Shown: positions 18,641-51,002 of the stretch, one piece after another
How the letters are laid out: every line of letters starts with the position of its first letter
Position numbering within the stretch: the stretch's first letter is position 1
Assembly: GCF_016859285.1 (NCBI RefSeq)
Contig: NC_053417.1
Location: 22,350,706-22,414,705 of the forward strand
Length of the DNA: 64,000 nt
Direction of reading: 5' to 3'
DNA from: Xiphias gladius
Taxonomy: Eukaryota; Chordata; Actinopteri; Istiophoriformes; Xiphiidae
The notes under the pieces: generated by a model
Seen by the model: only the letters and a program-made list of their open reading frames with translations
Databases searched by the model: none
What the model was told of the DNA's origin: nothing
Position numbers and translations under genes: made by a program

Positions 18641-18673
18641 TTAGTATGTTGATGTTGTGTATGGCTGAGTATT
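18641..18673 (-). CDS. tafa1: Candidate last coding exon of tafa1 (tentative)
   Basis: On the reverse strand, CTTTTTCTTTCTTGTCAG ends at 18674, an excellent acceptor, followed by ten codons (NTQPYTTSTY) and a stop at 18641. This differs from the mammalian ending IHPRT, so it is only one option. A second good acceptor (CTTCTCATTTCAG, next base 18432) would add 31 residues, and intron retention would add two. An ATTAAA on this strand at 18360-18355 could end any of them. Confidence 0.3.
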   Translation of the reverse strand, partial: NTQPYTTSTY

Positions 18674-18855
18674 CTGACAAGAAAGAAAAAGGAGGAAACT
18701 GAGAGGTTAGATTTTGTTAACAAGTCGTTTTGCAGTGAAATTCGATCCCAATACCTGTGCTGTCTGGTTGATGCCACGGCTAGCGTCGCAGCGCTGTACA
18801 TTTCTATCCTCCTGCTCTGCCATAACGTCTTGTTTCCTGTGGTCAAGGGAGGTTA

Positions 18856-37522
<18,667 letters not shown>

Positions 37523-39577
37523 CGGCTAAAGAGCGGCAAAGGTGGAGTAAGGGCAAAATACATCATGTTCTCAAACTCTGACCTCAACCTCTCCAACACA
37601 AACACACGCACACACACACAGACACACAATTACAGAGTCATGTCCAAAATAAGTAGATAAATGCAAATGCATGAATTTCAACAATCTTGTAGAAGCACAT
37701 CAGTTTATAATTGGCCTTAACGCTCTCAGTGGAGTCTTTTAGTCATCGGAATTTATCATAAGCATGATTATATAAGTATGACTTCTTCAGTGTTTCGTCT
37801 TCCTAGTTTGCCTTGTCTTGTCCCTGAGCCACAACGCTGCAAATGTGGAGTGATCCCTGGGGAGTTTTTCCCATGCAGCAGAGATTTCCCCTGACAGGCT
37901 GACTCCCCTCAACTCTGAGCTGTGCTCCTGCCTCAAAACCAAAATCAAACTTAAAAAAAGATAAGATTTCGCGAGCAGCTGGCTGCCGAGGCTTTTCTGT
38001 ATCTGACAGAATAATGTGATGGTGACACAGCAGCGATAGGAATCAAAAGCCTTGTAATGTTTCACCATGGTGTTTAGATAAGAAAAAATGGAGAAAAAAT
38101 AGAACAACAACAAGGAATGCTAATGGTCATAGGAGAAGGGTGGCTGTGAGGGAAATCTAAGAAGGAGAAAATACAAAATGTTTCAACGCTGAAATTGTTT
38201 CACAACTGTTTTTTTTTCACAGCAGCAAACTGCCAACAAGCATTGGATTACTAATCATCTTCTTTAAATGTATTAATCCGAAACATAGCCTATTTATAAC
38301 ATTTATGAGATGTATTTGGATTTGATTTTTTAAAAGATATGATTTCAACATTATATTGGTTCATTTAAACTGCATAAAAACTTTTTTCAAATCTTAGGAA
38401 GGAAAAAAAAGGTGCATTCCACATAGATTGGTGTCATTAAGGTCCATGCACAGATATAAATGAAGTACAATCTCCAGATTCTACTCATGCAAAATACTTT
38501 AAAGTTCTTTCACATGGCCACTGTGTCAGTGGCAATAAAATGATTCAGAAAATTGCCAAATAGCTAAATAAACATCTTAAATTAAACTAAAATTCTTAGT
38601 AGAATCAATACAAAATCATACCGTGGAATGAGATAAAATACAAATGGTTATCTCACCAATATGCCGCAGAGTGCAGTTATTCTTTTACGTGTGCAGATTT
38701 CACATTTTACATTTAAAACCAAAAGGTTTTTTTTTTTTCTGGTAAATTTATGATTTGCCAGTTTCATGCAAAAGGCTCATTCTCCTGACAATTGATCATT
38801 ATTTTGCCCAGAGTAGAAAGAGTAAAATCTTACCTGAGCAACCCAACAAAGAGTATGTAAATATCTCAACAGAATGACATAAATCCATCCATAATGCTGC
38901 TCATGTTGATCCCATCCAATAACTCTGTATTTGGCTCGAGGAAGGAACTCCACTGACTCTGCCTCCCTGCTCCACACTTTGATAGCAACAGTCCAGTGAT
39001 TCAGAAATGACTGCCAAGCCAGAGTCAGGAAATAGATTTACTGCTCTTTCAATTCCACCTTTGAAATATCACTGCTCCCACTGACACTGAATTCATTTGC
39101 CCCTTCGCATTTATAGGCTCGTGCAGAGTGCTCCTTAATTAACTGTAGTGGAATCTCTTCTTTCACCGTCGGCATCCTTCCAGTGAGAGGCAGCCTCTGA
39201 GCAGTGGCTCTCGCTGAGTCCCCCCTTAGCGAGCACTAAGACACAAATGTTCCCGTACAGCCTGGCAGAGTGTAAAGACTGTATCACATGTCTTAAAGCC
39301 AGACTGCCGCTGGATTAGATGGCATGGTGGCACTCCACCTGATAATATGCTTCTGAAAAATGCAAATCAGGGAAACTGGCACCACTCACGTTGCTATGAC
39401 CACATGATACAATTGAACATTTATTTACATTTAGAATGGATTCCTTTTTCTCCTGAAGCAACACTTCCTTTAATTCCTTTCCTCTTTTTTTGTTGTCAGC
39501 TTGTACTCTGCCTTCCATTTAGAGAGCAAAGAACATGTCTAATGTTTTTAAGTGATTGAAAGTCAATCCAAGAAACG

Positions 39578-39600
39578 TTATATTATATTATATTATATTA
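39578..39600. repeat. (TTATA)n pentanucleotide repeat
   Basis: Four to five tandem TTATA units. Confidence 0.9.
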
Positions 39601-40549
39601 CCAGATACAAGCACATGAGAATGGAAAGAACTAAACCCTCAGCCCTTAGCTTACCATGCTGTGGTTACAGGAAGGTGTGTTGAAGAAGATTAGGAGAGAA
39701 CATGTTTTCACATGCTGAGAAAAAAGTAAAATTGAAAACAGATTGTGTTGACAAATGATAATGTCCATTCAGCCAAAGGTAATCTTCACTTACAGTGGTG
39801 GAGTTCTTCAGTCTATGGTGAAGATGTAATAGTGATCGTGGCAAAGAAGGGCAGGTGAGTGCTGTTATTTGGAGTAAATCAGCACCGATCTGTACGTGTG
39901 GGAAATAGCTCGATCCTGCCCATACCCCGACACCTTCACTACATGGTGAGCTCTACCTTTGCATTGTGTCGGAATTTTTTTATTTTTATCACTGGCATGC
40001 AGAACAGACCCAAAGCCTGCAGCTCACGCCGCCATCTCTACGACATGAAGACATCACATTTTATTTTGATGCTTGATCAGGAAGACAGGGTGCATTCCCA
40101 GTTCAGGAAGCAGTGAAGAATACCCAGAGTGAGGAGAACAGAAAGAAACTGCTTGAGATGTAGGCACAGCACAACGCGGCATTAATGTCTGAGGCTTTTG
40201 GCTGAGTCAACTCTGAGCAGAAGGGATCTGGGACAAAATCCAGTAGCAAAAACTGCTATTGAGTCGTTCTGAGCAGAACATTCAATTTTCCAAGATGGGG
40301 CAGTTATAAATGGTTCATAGAGATTTTTCCCCTTTTGACGCTGCGCTTTGACACATAAGGACTGAGATTTATTCAAGCCATATGTTTCTTAGGGGCTTTG
40401 TTTAGAAATTTTCTGGAATCCTTGGAGCGCACAGTAGGCCTGGTATCTCAAACACATAATCCCGGAAATCAGTAATATCTTGCATCTTTATTCCTGCGAC
40501 ACCCACAGACCGTTATCCACAACACCTGGAGAGAAATATTCGTACAGTC

Positions 40550-40760
40550 AAATCTTAAAGAGTAACTGAACACAAGGCTGAAAAGTAGGGTTTCTCTGCC
40601 CTCTCTGGTTGAAAGTTTCGCCTCTGTCGGAAATGAGCTCTGCCTGTAACCACACCCACAACAGTGATGTCACAGGGTCCTGGAGTACACTGCGGCAAGG
40701 TGAGAAGTTAAACCACCGGAGGTCAGCAGACACAAGATTTATAGAACATATTAAGTTACG
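40550..40760. repeat. Probable short interspersed repeat
   Basis: The phrases 'aagagtaactgaacacaagg', 'aagtttcgcctctgtcggaa' and 'acacccacaacagtgatgtc' are ones I recall as recurrent in fish DNA. No coding potential. Confidence 0.35.
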
Positions 40761-43700
40761 CTTTAAAGAAGTGAAATAGGGCCAGTTTTTATAGTTTTTT
40801 TTTAGTTTTTATCCAATACCACCTAACACCAGGGCCAGAATCACCAATATCTAGTGTGTGCCATTGCTTTTTGTAATTAAAAGCAGTATAATGTCTATCA
40901 TGTAGGGGAGAGCCTTGTGTCATGATCTCTGAGGTGAATCCATCATTAATAATCTATTAGCCCACCACTGCACGATTTGCCAAATATAAAGCATTTCTTT
41001 TTTTGTTTTTCCCAGTCACTTAATCAGATGCATTGTAAAACATAAGAGAGCTCTTTACCATGAAAAGCGAATGTTTTTTGTGTGTTAATTCTCTGAACTA
41101 ACAACCTACTATGCTTTCAGCAGCAGCACAGAAGCAGAGTGCATGCGCTAAAAAGAGTCTTCGTATATCAACAACATGATCTAACATCAGACTGACCTTT
41201 TTTTTGTTTTTTCTGTTTGGCATTGACGCTATTGAACCTAGCACTGACTCAGTGCAACAGTTTGGCAGACTGAAGTGATTTTAATAGTTTTTGGACACCA
41301 ACAGAGGTCTATGGCACAGAGGAATAAGAAGTCAGGCATTTGATGCACAGGCATCATGTGTTAGGCAGGATCAACTGATTGTTGGTTTTGATCTTTATGT
41401 GGGATTTGTTCATAATAAGAACGGTGTTTTTTGTTAAGTGTTTTTGGCTCTTTACATAATTAGCATTTTCGTAAATTTCACGTTACAAAATCGACTCTGC
41501 CCTTTGCAAATATCAAAGTGCCTCGAACAACGTCAAGGTCAAGTGTGCTTTCCTGCGACAGCCCCTTACCTTCATGTCTAAAAATGTGTTTTTTTTCGAA
41601 AACGTAACTTTCAATGGCTCATGTTCACTCAGCTCACAAAAAGCAAACTTTATTGTGAAATTATATTCTCTTATTGTTATTTATTATTGTGTCTATTATA
41701 TTTGGAGTACAACAAACCAATCAAAAAGATTTTTTTTCCGTCCTGCAGACCACCAGTTTCTGTCTGAAGAAGGTTCATGCACTGCTGATTCAATGGACTC
41801 CTCCCTGAATGTTTCTGACGGCTGCTTTTGGAAAAGTTGCCCTGAAAAAAGTACAATTTTTGTAAGAATGTTCACAAGAGTTGTCTCCTATATCTAAAAT
41901 AGTCTGTACAGATATGGTCAGGAAGCAGACAGCCCATAAGCTCCCACAGGGCTTTGGCCTGAATGTTACATACCTTAGGGACATACCCAAGACAACATAA
42001 AATCATGTATTTTACAAATAATGGCAGAAACATGGGTCTACTGTTATTGCCTGTCCGACTCCATGTCAAATTTCTTTTCCAAATGGCATGCCTACAAGAT
42101 AATGTGTTGGTTGCTACTTGTGCCGAGGGTAGTTAAGCAGAGTAAAAATGTCAATAAATCGTTGCGTTTTGCTCCGGGTGGGATGGCTGGAGATGTCTCA
42201 GGAAGAACTATAAAGCAGTTTTCTATTTAGCTTTGCCCTCAGCTGTGCCTAGTTTTGTCATAACAGGAATCACTAAAGGTTTAGCTGTGACATTTTAAGA
42301 TGATATTACTGCTGATTACAATGACACCATGCCCAGGAGGCCGATTTCTATCAGACAGAGAACATGTCATACTGTATATCATGTCATGCATCACCACGCA
42401 AGTCCTTTTGAACAATAAGGAAGGAGGTTTTTTTAGTTGATAAAAGTCATATATTTCTACAGGCGTTCCTGTTATAATCTCACTAAAATCCTCACATGCA
42501 CCTTCCATTCACGCAAACTGTTTGGTTGCAGTGCTGTGACAGAAGAGATACAAGTGGTGTGAAAGCAGTTTCAAAGATTCAATAAGAGAAGAAGATATTA
42601 TCTTGCTGTTGGTTTAACAACTCAAATCTCTCTTCTCTGAGATCAATAAATCACTGCAAGCAAATTACTTACAGTGAAGTAGTGAAGGATGCCTTTCAAG
42701 TGATTCATTTGCATTTTCATTGAGTGTTTTTGTTTTCTGAAGCATTCTCTGCTCCTCTCTGGAAAGGTCAATGGGAAACGGTTGGGGTCTACTTTATCTG
42801 CATGAGCCAACTCTCAAGTTCAGCCAAGTAAGAAATAAGATTATCTTTATAGAAGCCAATGTGAGAATCTAGCCTTTGAATCTTATTCAGTGCAGTATTA
42901 ATGTCTTAGTGGGTAGACTCAGCCCAAACTACTATTAAAATAACCAAAGTCTCGAGCGGGATGTTTTTCAATTCACTGAGCTCCTCATGTTTAATGGAAA
43001 TTGAGTGTCTCACCTTTTACATCAGTTGATCTTAACATTTAATAGATTCTTTTAAGGATATTAATCTTTTCCATTATATCTTCGTCGTGGATAAGAGTGA
43101 GGCATATTTCTCTCAGGCGAAACAACTCATTAACTTCCAAGACACACCTGAGTGTGATATGAGAAAACTCAGGTGAGAAGCAGAATAAAAAGCTAACACT
43201 TTGCCAACAATATATGCCTTGCTCTGTTTTTTTTTTTAAAAGCTTACATTCATAACTTGAAATTCAAATGCATTTTTTCTCCATTTTTTCCCGAGTCTGA
43301 CCGACATTTACTGAGAGCTACACTATTTGATCCCAACATTAAGTCAAATGTCATTGCATGAACATTATGAAATTTTGAAATTAGCAAAGAGAACCACAGA
43401 ATTGCAGTGTCAGGCAGGAAAAATAGAGCTAGCACATAGATATTTCAACGTAAGAAGCCATTCTTTTGGCCCAAAATGCTGATGGCAGTCTCCAGAGAGA
43501 GCAGATGCTGTTGCCTTCTGGCTCTGGGTTTCGCCGTTCCAGTCCAGTGACTTCCTCTGTGCCTCCTGAGATTTGCTACTGTAAAAACTGCTCTCTCTCA
43601 AGGCATCCAGGTGAAGGAAAACCGTAATACAATAGGTGGCTTTTATTCCTGCCTTTAAAAATATTATCAACAGTCAGCAGTTATCTGGGTTAAGCACATG

Positions 43701-46400
43701 GGGCTGTGTTAATAATTGAGATTAAATGTATAGTGTATGCCAAGTGTGATTTGCGTTTCTTGCTTTTGCTGTCTTCAAGATTGTAGGATCAGATATGAAA
43801 ACATTAAACAGGGAGATTATAGTTTCTTTGAAAGGACTTTGAAAAGGGAAGAAATCTGTCAAGAAGACAGTTTCTCCCCTGAGTCATAAAATCAATCATT
43901 TTCGTTGCCTTTACTGTGTTCCCGTCAGTTCATACAGTTGACAAGGCGCATTGAAGTCACGTTGGCTCCATCACAACACATGACAACGCAAAAACTGTGG
44001 TTGGTCATGTAATTGAACTTGCCATACCTCTTCTGATAGCTGAATTCATCTCCTGAGATGAAACCACATTTGCCCTTCAAATGTTTATATTAGCAGCTGT
44101 ATGACATGAACACAATCATTTGTTCATGTTCCCATGACAGCCATATGTTATATGTCAGGGATGCGAACACCAGCTCGTAGTTGTAAAGGAGTTGTGTCTG
44201 TGCCTTTGCTTTGGTTGATGCTGGAATGTATAAATGTATCTTCTTTTCTTTTTCTGCTACTAGCAAATACCAAAAACCCGTCAGAAAACTGTTGTAATAC
44301 AGAGCAGTTCCATCCTTCAAAAACTGACAGACATACATGGACAGAAAGTGTTTTTTTTGGTATTTTTGTCATGTCAGGTGGCTGTTGAAGATGCGTGATT
44401 CGGGAAGAAAAAACTGTGAGAATTATGTGAAATTTCTGCTGGTACTCTCTTCCAGCTGAAAGGGATTCAACAAAAATCTCAGTCTAGACTCTCTGACAAG
44501 GTCAGAGTGTCTCATGCAACCTTTTGTGGAAAGCACTCAGCACAACAAATGGAGCCTAAACTGTTTGATACCCGCTGTTTGCACTCTAAAGGCAGCTCAC
44601 TAGAGTTGATTATAGAGACCCAACCCGGCACCATCCCCGAGTATTTGTTCTGGGACACTGCTGACCGAATATGACTTGAACACTTAGAGGTACCTGCCGA
44701 GGTCAGCTAAAAACCTTTCTGTATGTGATAATGCAATTCCGGTTACCTGATGGTTGGATAGTCGAATACTCTGCTATAGATGAGAACATCCCTTCTTGTG
44801 AAGACTGTAAGAATATGTTGTTTTCCTGACCATGAAAAACAAACAACAACCTGTATCTAATGTCAAAAATTAAATTAAAATGTATTTTTTGCTAGAAAAG
44901 TCGATATTTACTCTCAATGTTCATTGTGTACCTATTTGGTCAAAATTGTATATGAAATTACCTAGAAGAAATTTAAGTTTTATGCATTTTCCTGCAGTAA
45001 TTGTACCCCTTATATTAGTGTTCTCAAGGAGGAGAGAAATTTTGATATGACTGACACTGTCTGTACTTTAATTTGATTGGTATAATATTTGTTAACCTCA
45101 CATCTGATAACGTCAAACCAAAGATAACCTTATCAAATGTCACCCTGACATTTGTAATAATACAAATCACTAAAAACCAGCCTTGAAACATAACTGGACT
45201 CAATATGTCGTGTGGTTCAATCCATAGGCTATGTCTAGATAAGAATGGTATTTTTTTTAATGTTCTAATATCGTGTGTCTTCAACCCCATTTCCCAACAT
45301 CACTCGTTCGACAGAAGCATGTCCATGGGCTAATTCAGACATGTCTGGAATGACAACAGGACAGAGAGGACCAAATAGCTAAAAAGGTGGAAAATTGATA
45401 TTAGGAGCCCATGTTACAATGATGCAAGTACTTGTGTTGCTGCACTGGTAAATTTTCATAGGAGCTGTAGTTTTTCTGTGGGCCAACAAAATGAATTGTT
45501 TTTGAACTGTGTTAAAGTAATGAAGGTTTTAACTTACAAGTGCCGAAGTGGATGCCAATCGATCTTCGAATATGGATTGTAAGTTTTTTGCAGGAAGACC
45601 GATGAAGGAAATGCTTAATACATGAGAGAATGCACTGAGTTACATCAGCTTGTGGTAATTTTGCTGTCACCACGACTGGACCCATATTAGAGAGACAGCT
45701 AACACTGGCTAGACGCTCTGCATTTTTTTTCACAGCTGCCAGTAGGTGTGTCTCCATTCATGTGACAGTGCAATGGAAACGGACGCAGCAAATACATCTT
45801 TATGTACATTAAGCATGTGACTTAAAAATCAATTTGCTAATGCTCCCCTGAAAAGACAAAAAAAAAAAAAAATCGAGGCGGACAAAAACATGTTATCTGT
45901 GTGCAGCGATGAAGCTGTAATGTTTCTCAAATTCATGCATGTAACAAACATGTATTTCATATTTCCATCATATTTCTGTTCTACGTTGTTTTTCAATGTT
46001 GGAGATTTGTGTGGGGCTCTTTTCAGTTACGTAATCTCATTGCACCCTTTTCTGCAATGGGAGAATTAGCCACACAAGCTGTTTAGCTCGGCGCACCATC
46101 TCCTTATAGTCGCATAAAGGTACTGTATGGAAACACGCATTAATTTGTATTTTCTTTTGCAGATTATCTCAGAATTTGGTTAAAATTTGTGCTATATTGA
46201 GATGGAAACCTAGCTAGCGAGTCAACAGATGTTTAATTAACAGTACTGAATGAAAGGTAATGTCTAGGAATCAATGCTAATGTTAACAAAAGCTAGGCTA
46301 ACTACTGTGTTAATGCCAACCTAGCTTGTTAGCTTCCAATACAAACTTAACAGCATGATGAGTCATCTCAAATGCTGAGTGTTGTGAGGGGACGTTTGTC

Positions 46401-46762
46401 TTAAAGGAATAGTTCAACATTTTGGGAAATACACTTATTTCCTTTTGTCCAGTCTTAGATGAAAAGATCCATACCTCATGTCTGCACAGTAACTGCTAGG
46501 GCCAGCAGCTGGTTAGCTTAGCTTAGCACAAAGAATGGTGACTGGGGGAAGCAGATAGAATGGCTCTCTCCAAAGATAGCACAATCCTTCCACCAGCACC
46601 CCAGACATTGTTCGTTTAATCCATACAAAAAACCTTGCTGTTGCACCCGGCCAAGAATTCGTCCAGCACATAACCTCCCATAAAACCACAACTTTTTGTT
46701 TTTAAACTAGAGTTTTCAGACAGATTAAACAAATATGACACTGTATAACATTTTATTACATA

Positions 46763-46798
<36 letters not shown>

Positions 46799-47023
46799 CT
46801 ACTGAACTTTAGGGGTGCTGGTATAGGTGAGATTTGTTACCTTTGGACAGAGCCCGGCTAGCTGTTTTTCCCTGCCCCCAGTCTTTTCGATAAGCTATCC
46901 TAATTATCTATTGGCTATAGCGTGATATTTTAAAGAGAGATACGAGAGTGGTATCTTCTCATTAAACTCTTGGCAAGAAAGTGAATTAATGACATTTCCA
47001 AAAATATCGATTTATTCTTTTAG
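46401..47023. mobile_element. Palindromic MITE-like element, family C, copy 2 (both ends present)
   Basis: The left end is 'ttaaaggaatagttcaacat' then 'tttgggaaatacacttattt'; the right end is 'gacatttccaaaaatatcga' then 'tttattctttta', an imperfect inverted copy. Sub-terminal blocks ('ggttagcttagcttagcaca' on the left; 'gagagtggtatcttctcatt' and 'tcttggcaagaaagtg' on the right) follow the same mirrored plan. An ATT microsatellite sits in the middle. It is non-autonomous, with no protein. Confidence 0.75.
46766..46796. repeat. (ATT)n microsatellite inside the family C element
   Basis: About ten ATT units near the centre of the palindromic element. Confidence 0.9.
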
Positions 47024-48653
47024 GATGACTTTGCTAAAGATGAGAGTGACACCCTGATCTTATGTTAGAGATACTGCAAAGACAATTACGCGTTTTCTCG
47101 CCCGAGAACAATAAAGAATAACGTGTACTTAAAGGAATTTAAAAAACAACATGTTGAAATCGAAAACTTCACTACCCAGCAGGTCTACACAATGGGCTGC
47201 GCAACAGGATTAGAAGATGGTCAAAGTAAAAGAATTACTTGAAATCTTTTTTTAAAAAATATTTTCTTGAGCTGTTCAAGTGAACTTCATTTCACCATTA
47301 TCGTGCTCCCAATTTCCCCCCACCTCCACAGGCATAATAGGAAAATAGCTAATGCAAAAACTGAAATTGTATTCTTTCCTCTGTAAAGAGAGATGATTGC
47401 ATATCAAGTTGGCTGGTTGAAGTACCTCCTGTGTATGACTCCTGTGTGGTGGGAGAGGAAGCATTTTTCTTCCAACCAATGGAAGACTGAGTCAGGTTTA
47501 TGACTATGGGGAGCAGAGGGTGGCCTTTATTTCCCTGAGAAGAGTCATTATTATTGCCCTGCAAATTTATGGCGTGCTTCTGGAGAGAACCTACCAGCAG
47601 AGTGCCTGTCATTTCTCTTACTATCTTATGCATTATTGATAAGTCTATGGTCCTATCATCCATTGTGTGCTATTGCCATAACTCAACAGCAGAAAGCAAC
47701 ATATACAGTGCACTGTATATGTGTAGAGCGAGTCTCTCTTTTGTTCTCTCTACTGTATTTTACACCACTATTTTACAAGGACTTTCACCTGTTAAAGAGA
47801 AGTTATAACAATACCAAACATTGCACTTTGACCCCTCTTTAAGAAAATAAATGTGTTGTCTTAATACAAATAATGTCTAGAATTCATGGCTGGAAGCATC
47901 CAACAGAGAAAAGATATATTAAACACTCTTTAAATTCACCTACAGAAGTGTCATTTTCCAAAAATAATAATGATAATGATAACATTAATTGGCTAATGAA
48001 AATTAAACTCAGTGTTGTGAACCAGTTTACATGGGTTTGATGCTTAATTTCACCAAATGATGGCGTATGACAGATTAGATGTGGGCTGTAATGACCAAGA
48101 AGCTCTGGATCAGGCACAAGGGACAATAGTGATGTCTCTTTTAATGCAGGTGCACGCAGCTGGGAGAATGAAAAAAGAAAAGTTATATTCATTAAAATCC
48201 CCCATTCAAACTGAACGAATAGAAACTCTCTATTTAATTTTAATAACCACTGACTATCACGTGGCTACAGCTGCTTTATTGGGCTTTGTAAGAGTAATGC
48301 ATCACATGACAAAAAGCCATGACAACTGATTAGCTGTGGGATTCTGCATTAGTTAATATGTCCTGATGAATGGCTGCTATTAGCTATATACTTAGCAGTC
48401 ACATGTGGAGATAATTATTTCATCATGTTGTTAAAGGATAATAAGGAACAGCCTCTTGCAACAATGGACGCCCTCCTTTGACTCTGTCCTTCAGCTGGCC
48501 ATGAACGTTGTTGCTGTTCAAAGAGAAGGCATCCAAGCCCAGACCTATTTCACTTTGCTTTAATAGAAATGCTAGTAAATCTGCCATCTTTAGACACGTG
48601 GATGCACACTAAATGTAGCCGTATGTACGGTGTACTGTAGGTTACAAGTGGAA

Positions 48654-48654
<1 letters not shown>

Positions 48655-48700
<46 letters not shown>

Positions 48701-48705
48701 CACAC
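48655..48705. repeat. (CA)n microsatellite
   Basis: About 25 CA units with one CG interruption. Confidence 0.95.
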
Positions 48706-50429
48706 CAGAATCACTGCAAAGTACTAAACAAGTTAATCAGTGATGTTTTATTTGGCACCTCCCACATGTGCTGCCTCGTCTCTTTCCTCCAAAGCTCCTC
48801 TCACTGAAGGACCCTTCAGACCGGCAGCAATCATCCTATTTAGACAGCCGAGAGGGCTGCTTTTTGAAACATGGTATTGTGTAGTTCAGCCTGCGCCTGC
48901 AATCATGCTCTTCACTCTGCCATGATGAGGTTAATTTTGGTCTTTTGTGTATATTTTGCTTATGTGGTTGTTTATATGAACTGTTTAATTCAACTGCAAA
49001 ACAAGCTGATTTTAATTTTGAACTGTATACTTTCAACACATTTTTTGAAAATAATGAATTGTTTGCATTGGCCTTGTTTTCTAATTAGGTTTTACGCCAT
49101 TTTTTTTGTACAAGCTTGCTGTAAGAATCAACCGTTAAAGCATTTTTACGAGCCATAACACATTTTATTTGTTTTCTTCTTGATTAAAGATGTACAAGAG
49201 GTGATGCAACCACGAGGGTGCAAAAGTAAAGGAGGATAAAGACTCAACAAATTTGTTTATTAGCGCTGCACTTTCTGAGGCTCAGCCAATCCATCACCAC
49301 TGAACAATCTTATGAATACATTACAATAAATCAAAGCTGACTGGCTGAACAGGAGTCACTTTGTGAGTATGTTGTTTTTCATTCTGTTGCACCAGCACCC
49401 TCAGTGACGATGCATGCTCTTCCTCTTTTAGAGAATAGATGCTAATGCAACTGCTGATTAAAATCTCTGAAATCGGTGTACAAATAATTTTCATAACGAC
49501 AGTTTTCTACATGAGAGAAATGAAGGAAATTATTTCTAATTCTTACTTTAGGCTTCAGTGGAGCCCACACACATATTGCAGAACCAACAAATGCTTGATA
49601 ACCAAACGCGCTTGCCAGCATTTTAAGGTTTATCATTGATTTGTTTCACCTGGCAGGAATAGGAATGCCTGAACTGGTTTTAAAGGGGACACCAAACAAA
49701 AGCAGCTGCAGCTGTATCTGGGTCTGGTCTGAAGACAGAAAATTACTAATATACTATCTTATGCTATACTATACTATCCTGCTCACATTGTGCAGTGTTA
49801 TAAATCACATGCATAAATCGAGGAAGAAAGAGACTAAAGCAGCAATAATCACTAATCCTTACAGTTAGAAATGATTAGAAAACAATTGGTGGCTGCAGTT
49901 GAGCTGCCACTGGTTGCAGATTGTTACAGCAGAAGTCCAGGAACCAGCTGGTAAAGAAGACTCAGTGTCAAGAAAACACTCTGACACTTAACCCTTAGAT
50001 GCAGCCAAACAAAATGTAGTATTTTGAAATTTTGACATCAGTTGCAGGGTCCAACAGACCCACCAAAATAACATAACGACTAAACTGCAATCATGAGGAG
50101 TGACTTCAGTTAAATGAGTATGTAGTGATGTAATTAAGTTTTCATAAAAATAAAAAGTGAATGTTTGCAAAAAGTACATGGAGATGTATCAGTTTGCAAA
50201 AGCAAACCAGTTCTGTTTTTTAGTGGGTTTTCTCAGGCAGTATGTTAAATCTGGCAGAGCTATTTGTAAGGAGTGCATTTTTGCAACAAAAAAACCCCAC
50301 AAAAAATGTTAATTACAAACTACAGTGAAAGCCTTTAATAACATGTTTTTAGTTTCGATTAAAAATTAACTCCTCTTTTGCTTCTTTTTAAAAATGATTT
50401 CACTGAAGTATTGCTTGGCAGATATATTC

Positions 50430-51002
50430 AACTTTATGAATTCCACCAGGGTTGCGTGCTAAGTGCAGTCCTATACGCCCTCTCCACCACCGACTGCACG
50501 GCAACACACAGCTCCAACACCATCATAAAACTCACAGACGAAACCATCATCGTCGGCCTGACGGCCTGAATATCAACTCATATTGAGTCAGTGGCGAGGA
50601 CAAATTAACCAGCGCCTTTTCTTCCTCAGGAGACGGAGGAGGTTTGGCATGGACAGGAGAATACTCTGCAACTTATACAGACGCACCATTGAAACTGTCC
50701 CCTCTGGCTGCATCCCAGCCGCGTATGTGAGCTGCTATAAGCTGGACTGTAGAGCCCTCCAGAGAGTGATCAAAGCTGCGCGACGCATCACTGGAACTGA
50801 ACTGCCATCCATGCAGGAACTCTACATTATCCAGAAGATCACGAGGAAAGCTGGAAAAATCAACAAGGACCCCAAACATCCTAGCAACAGACTCCTTTCA
50901 CTACTATCATCAGGTAAACGGTACAGAAGCAGCAGGGCCAGATGCGGCAGGCTCAGAGAAAAGCTTCTGTTGGCAAGCCATCAGACTGTTAGGACCTTGT
51001 GA
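50430..51002 (+). pseudogene. Decayed, internally deleted non-LTR retrotransposon (LINE) 3' part
   Basis: An RT fragment at about 50444-50569 reads HQGCVLSAVLYALSTTDC and then IIKLTDETIIVGL, aligned to the QGCVLSPLLY and FADDT motifs of fish L2/Rex-like LINEs; the catalytic Asp pair is now Asp-Glu. A stop and frame change follow. From 50583 a second frame reads QRLFFLRRRRRFGM, LQRVIKAARRITGTELPSM, DPKHPSNRLLSLLSSGKRYR and on to a stop at 51000-51002, the usual C-terminal part. The section between the RT core and the C-terminal part is missing. A possible 3' UTR runs to about 51240. Not functional. Confidence 0.75.

Noticed and set aside
50583..51002. 139-codon frame as a host gene
   Set aside because: It matches the C-terminal part of fish non-LTR retrotransposon proteins and is preceded by a broken RT core.
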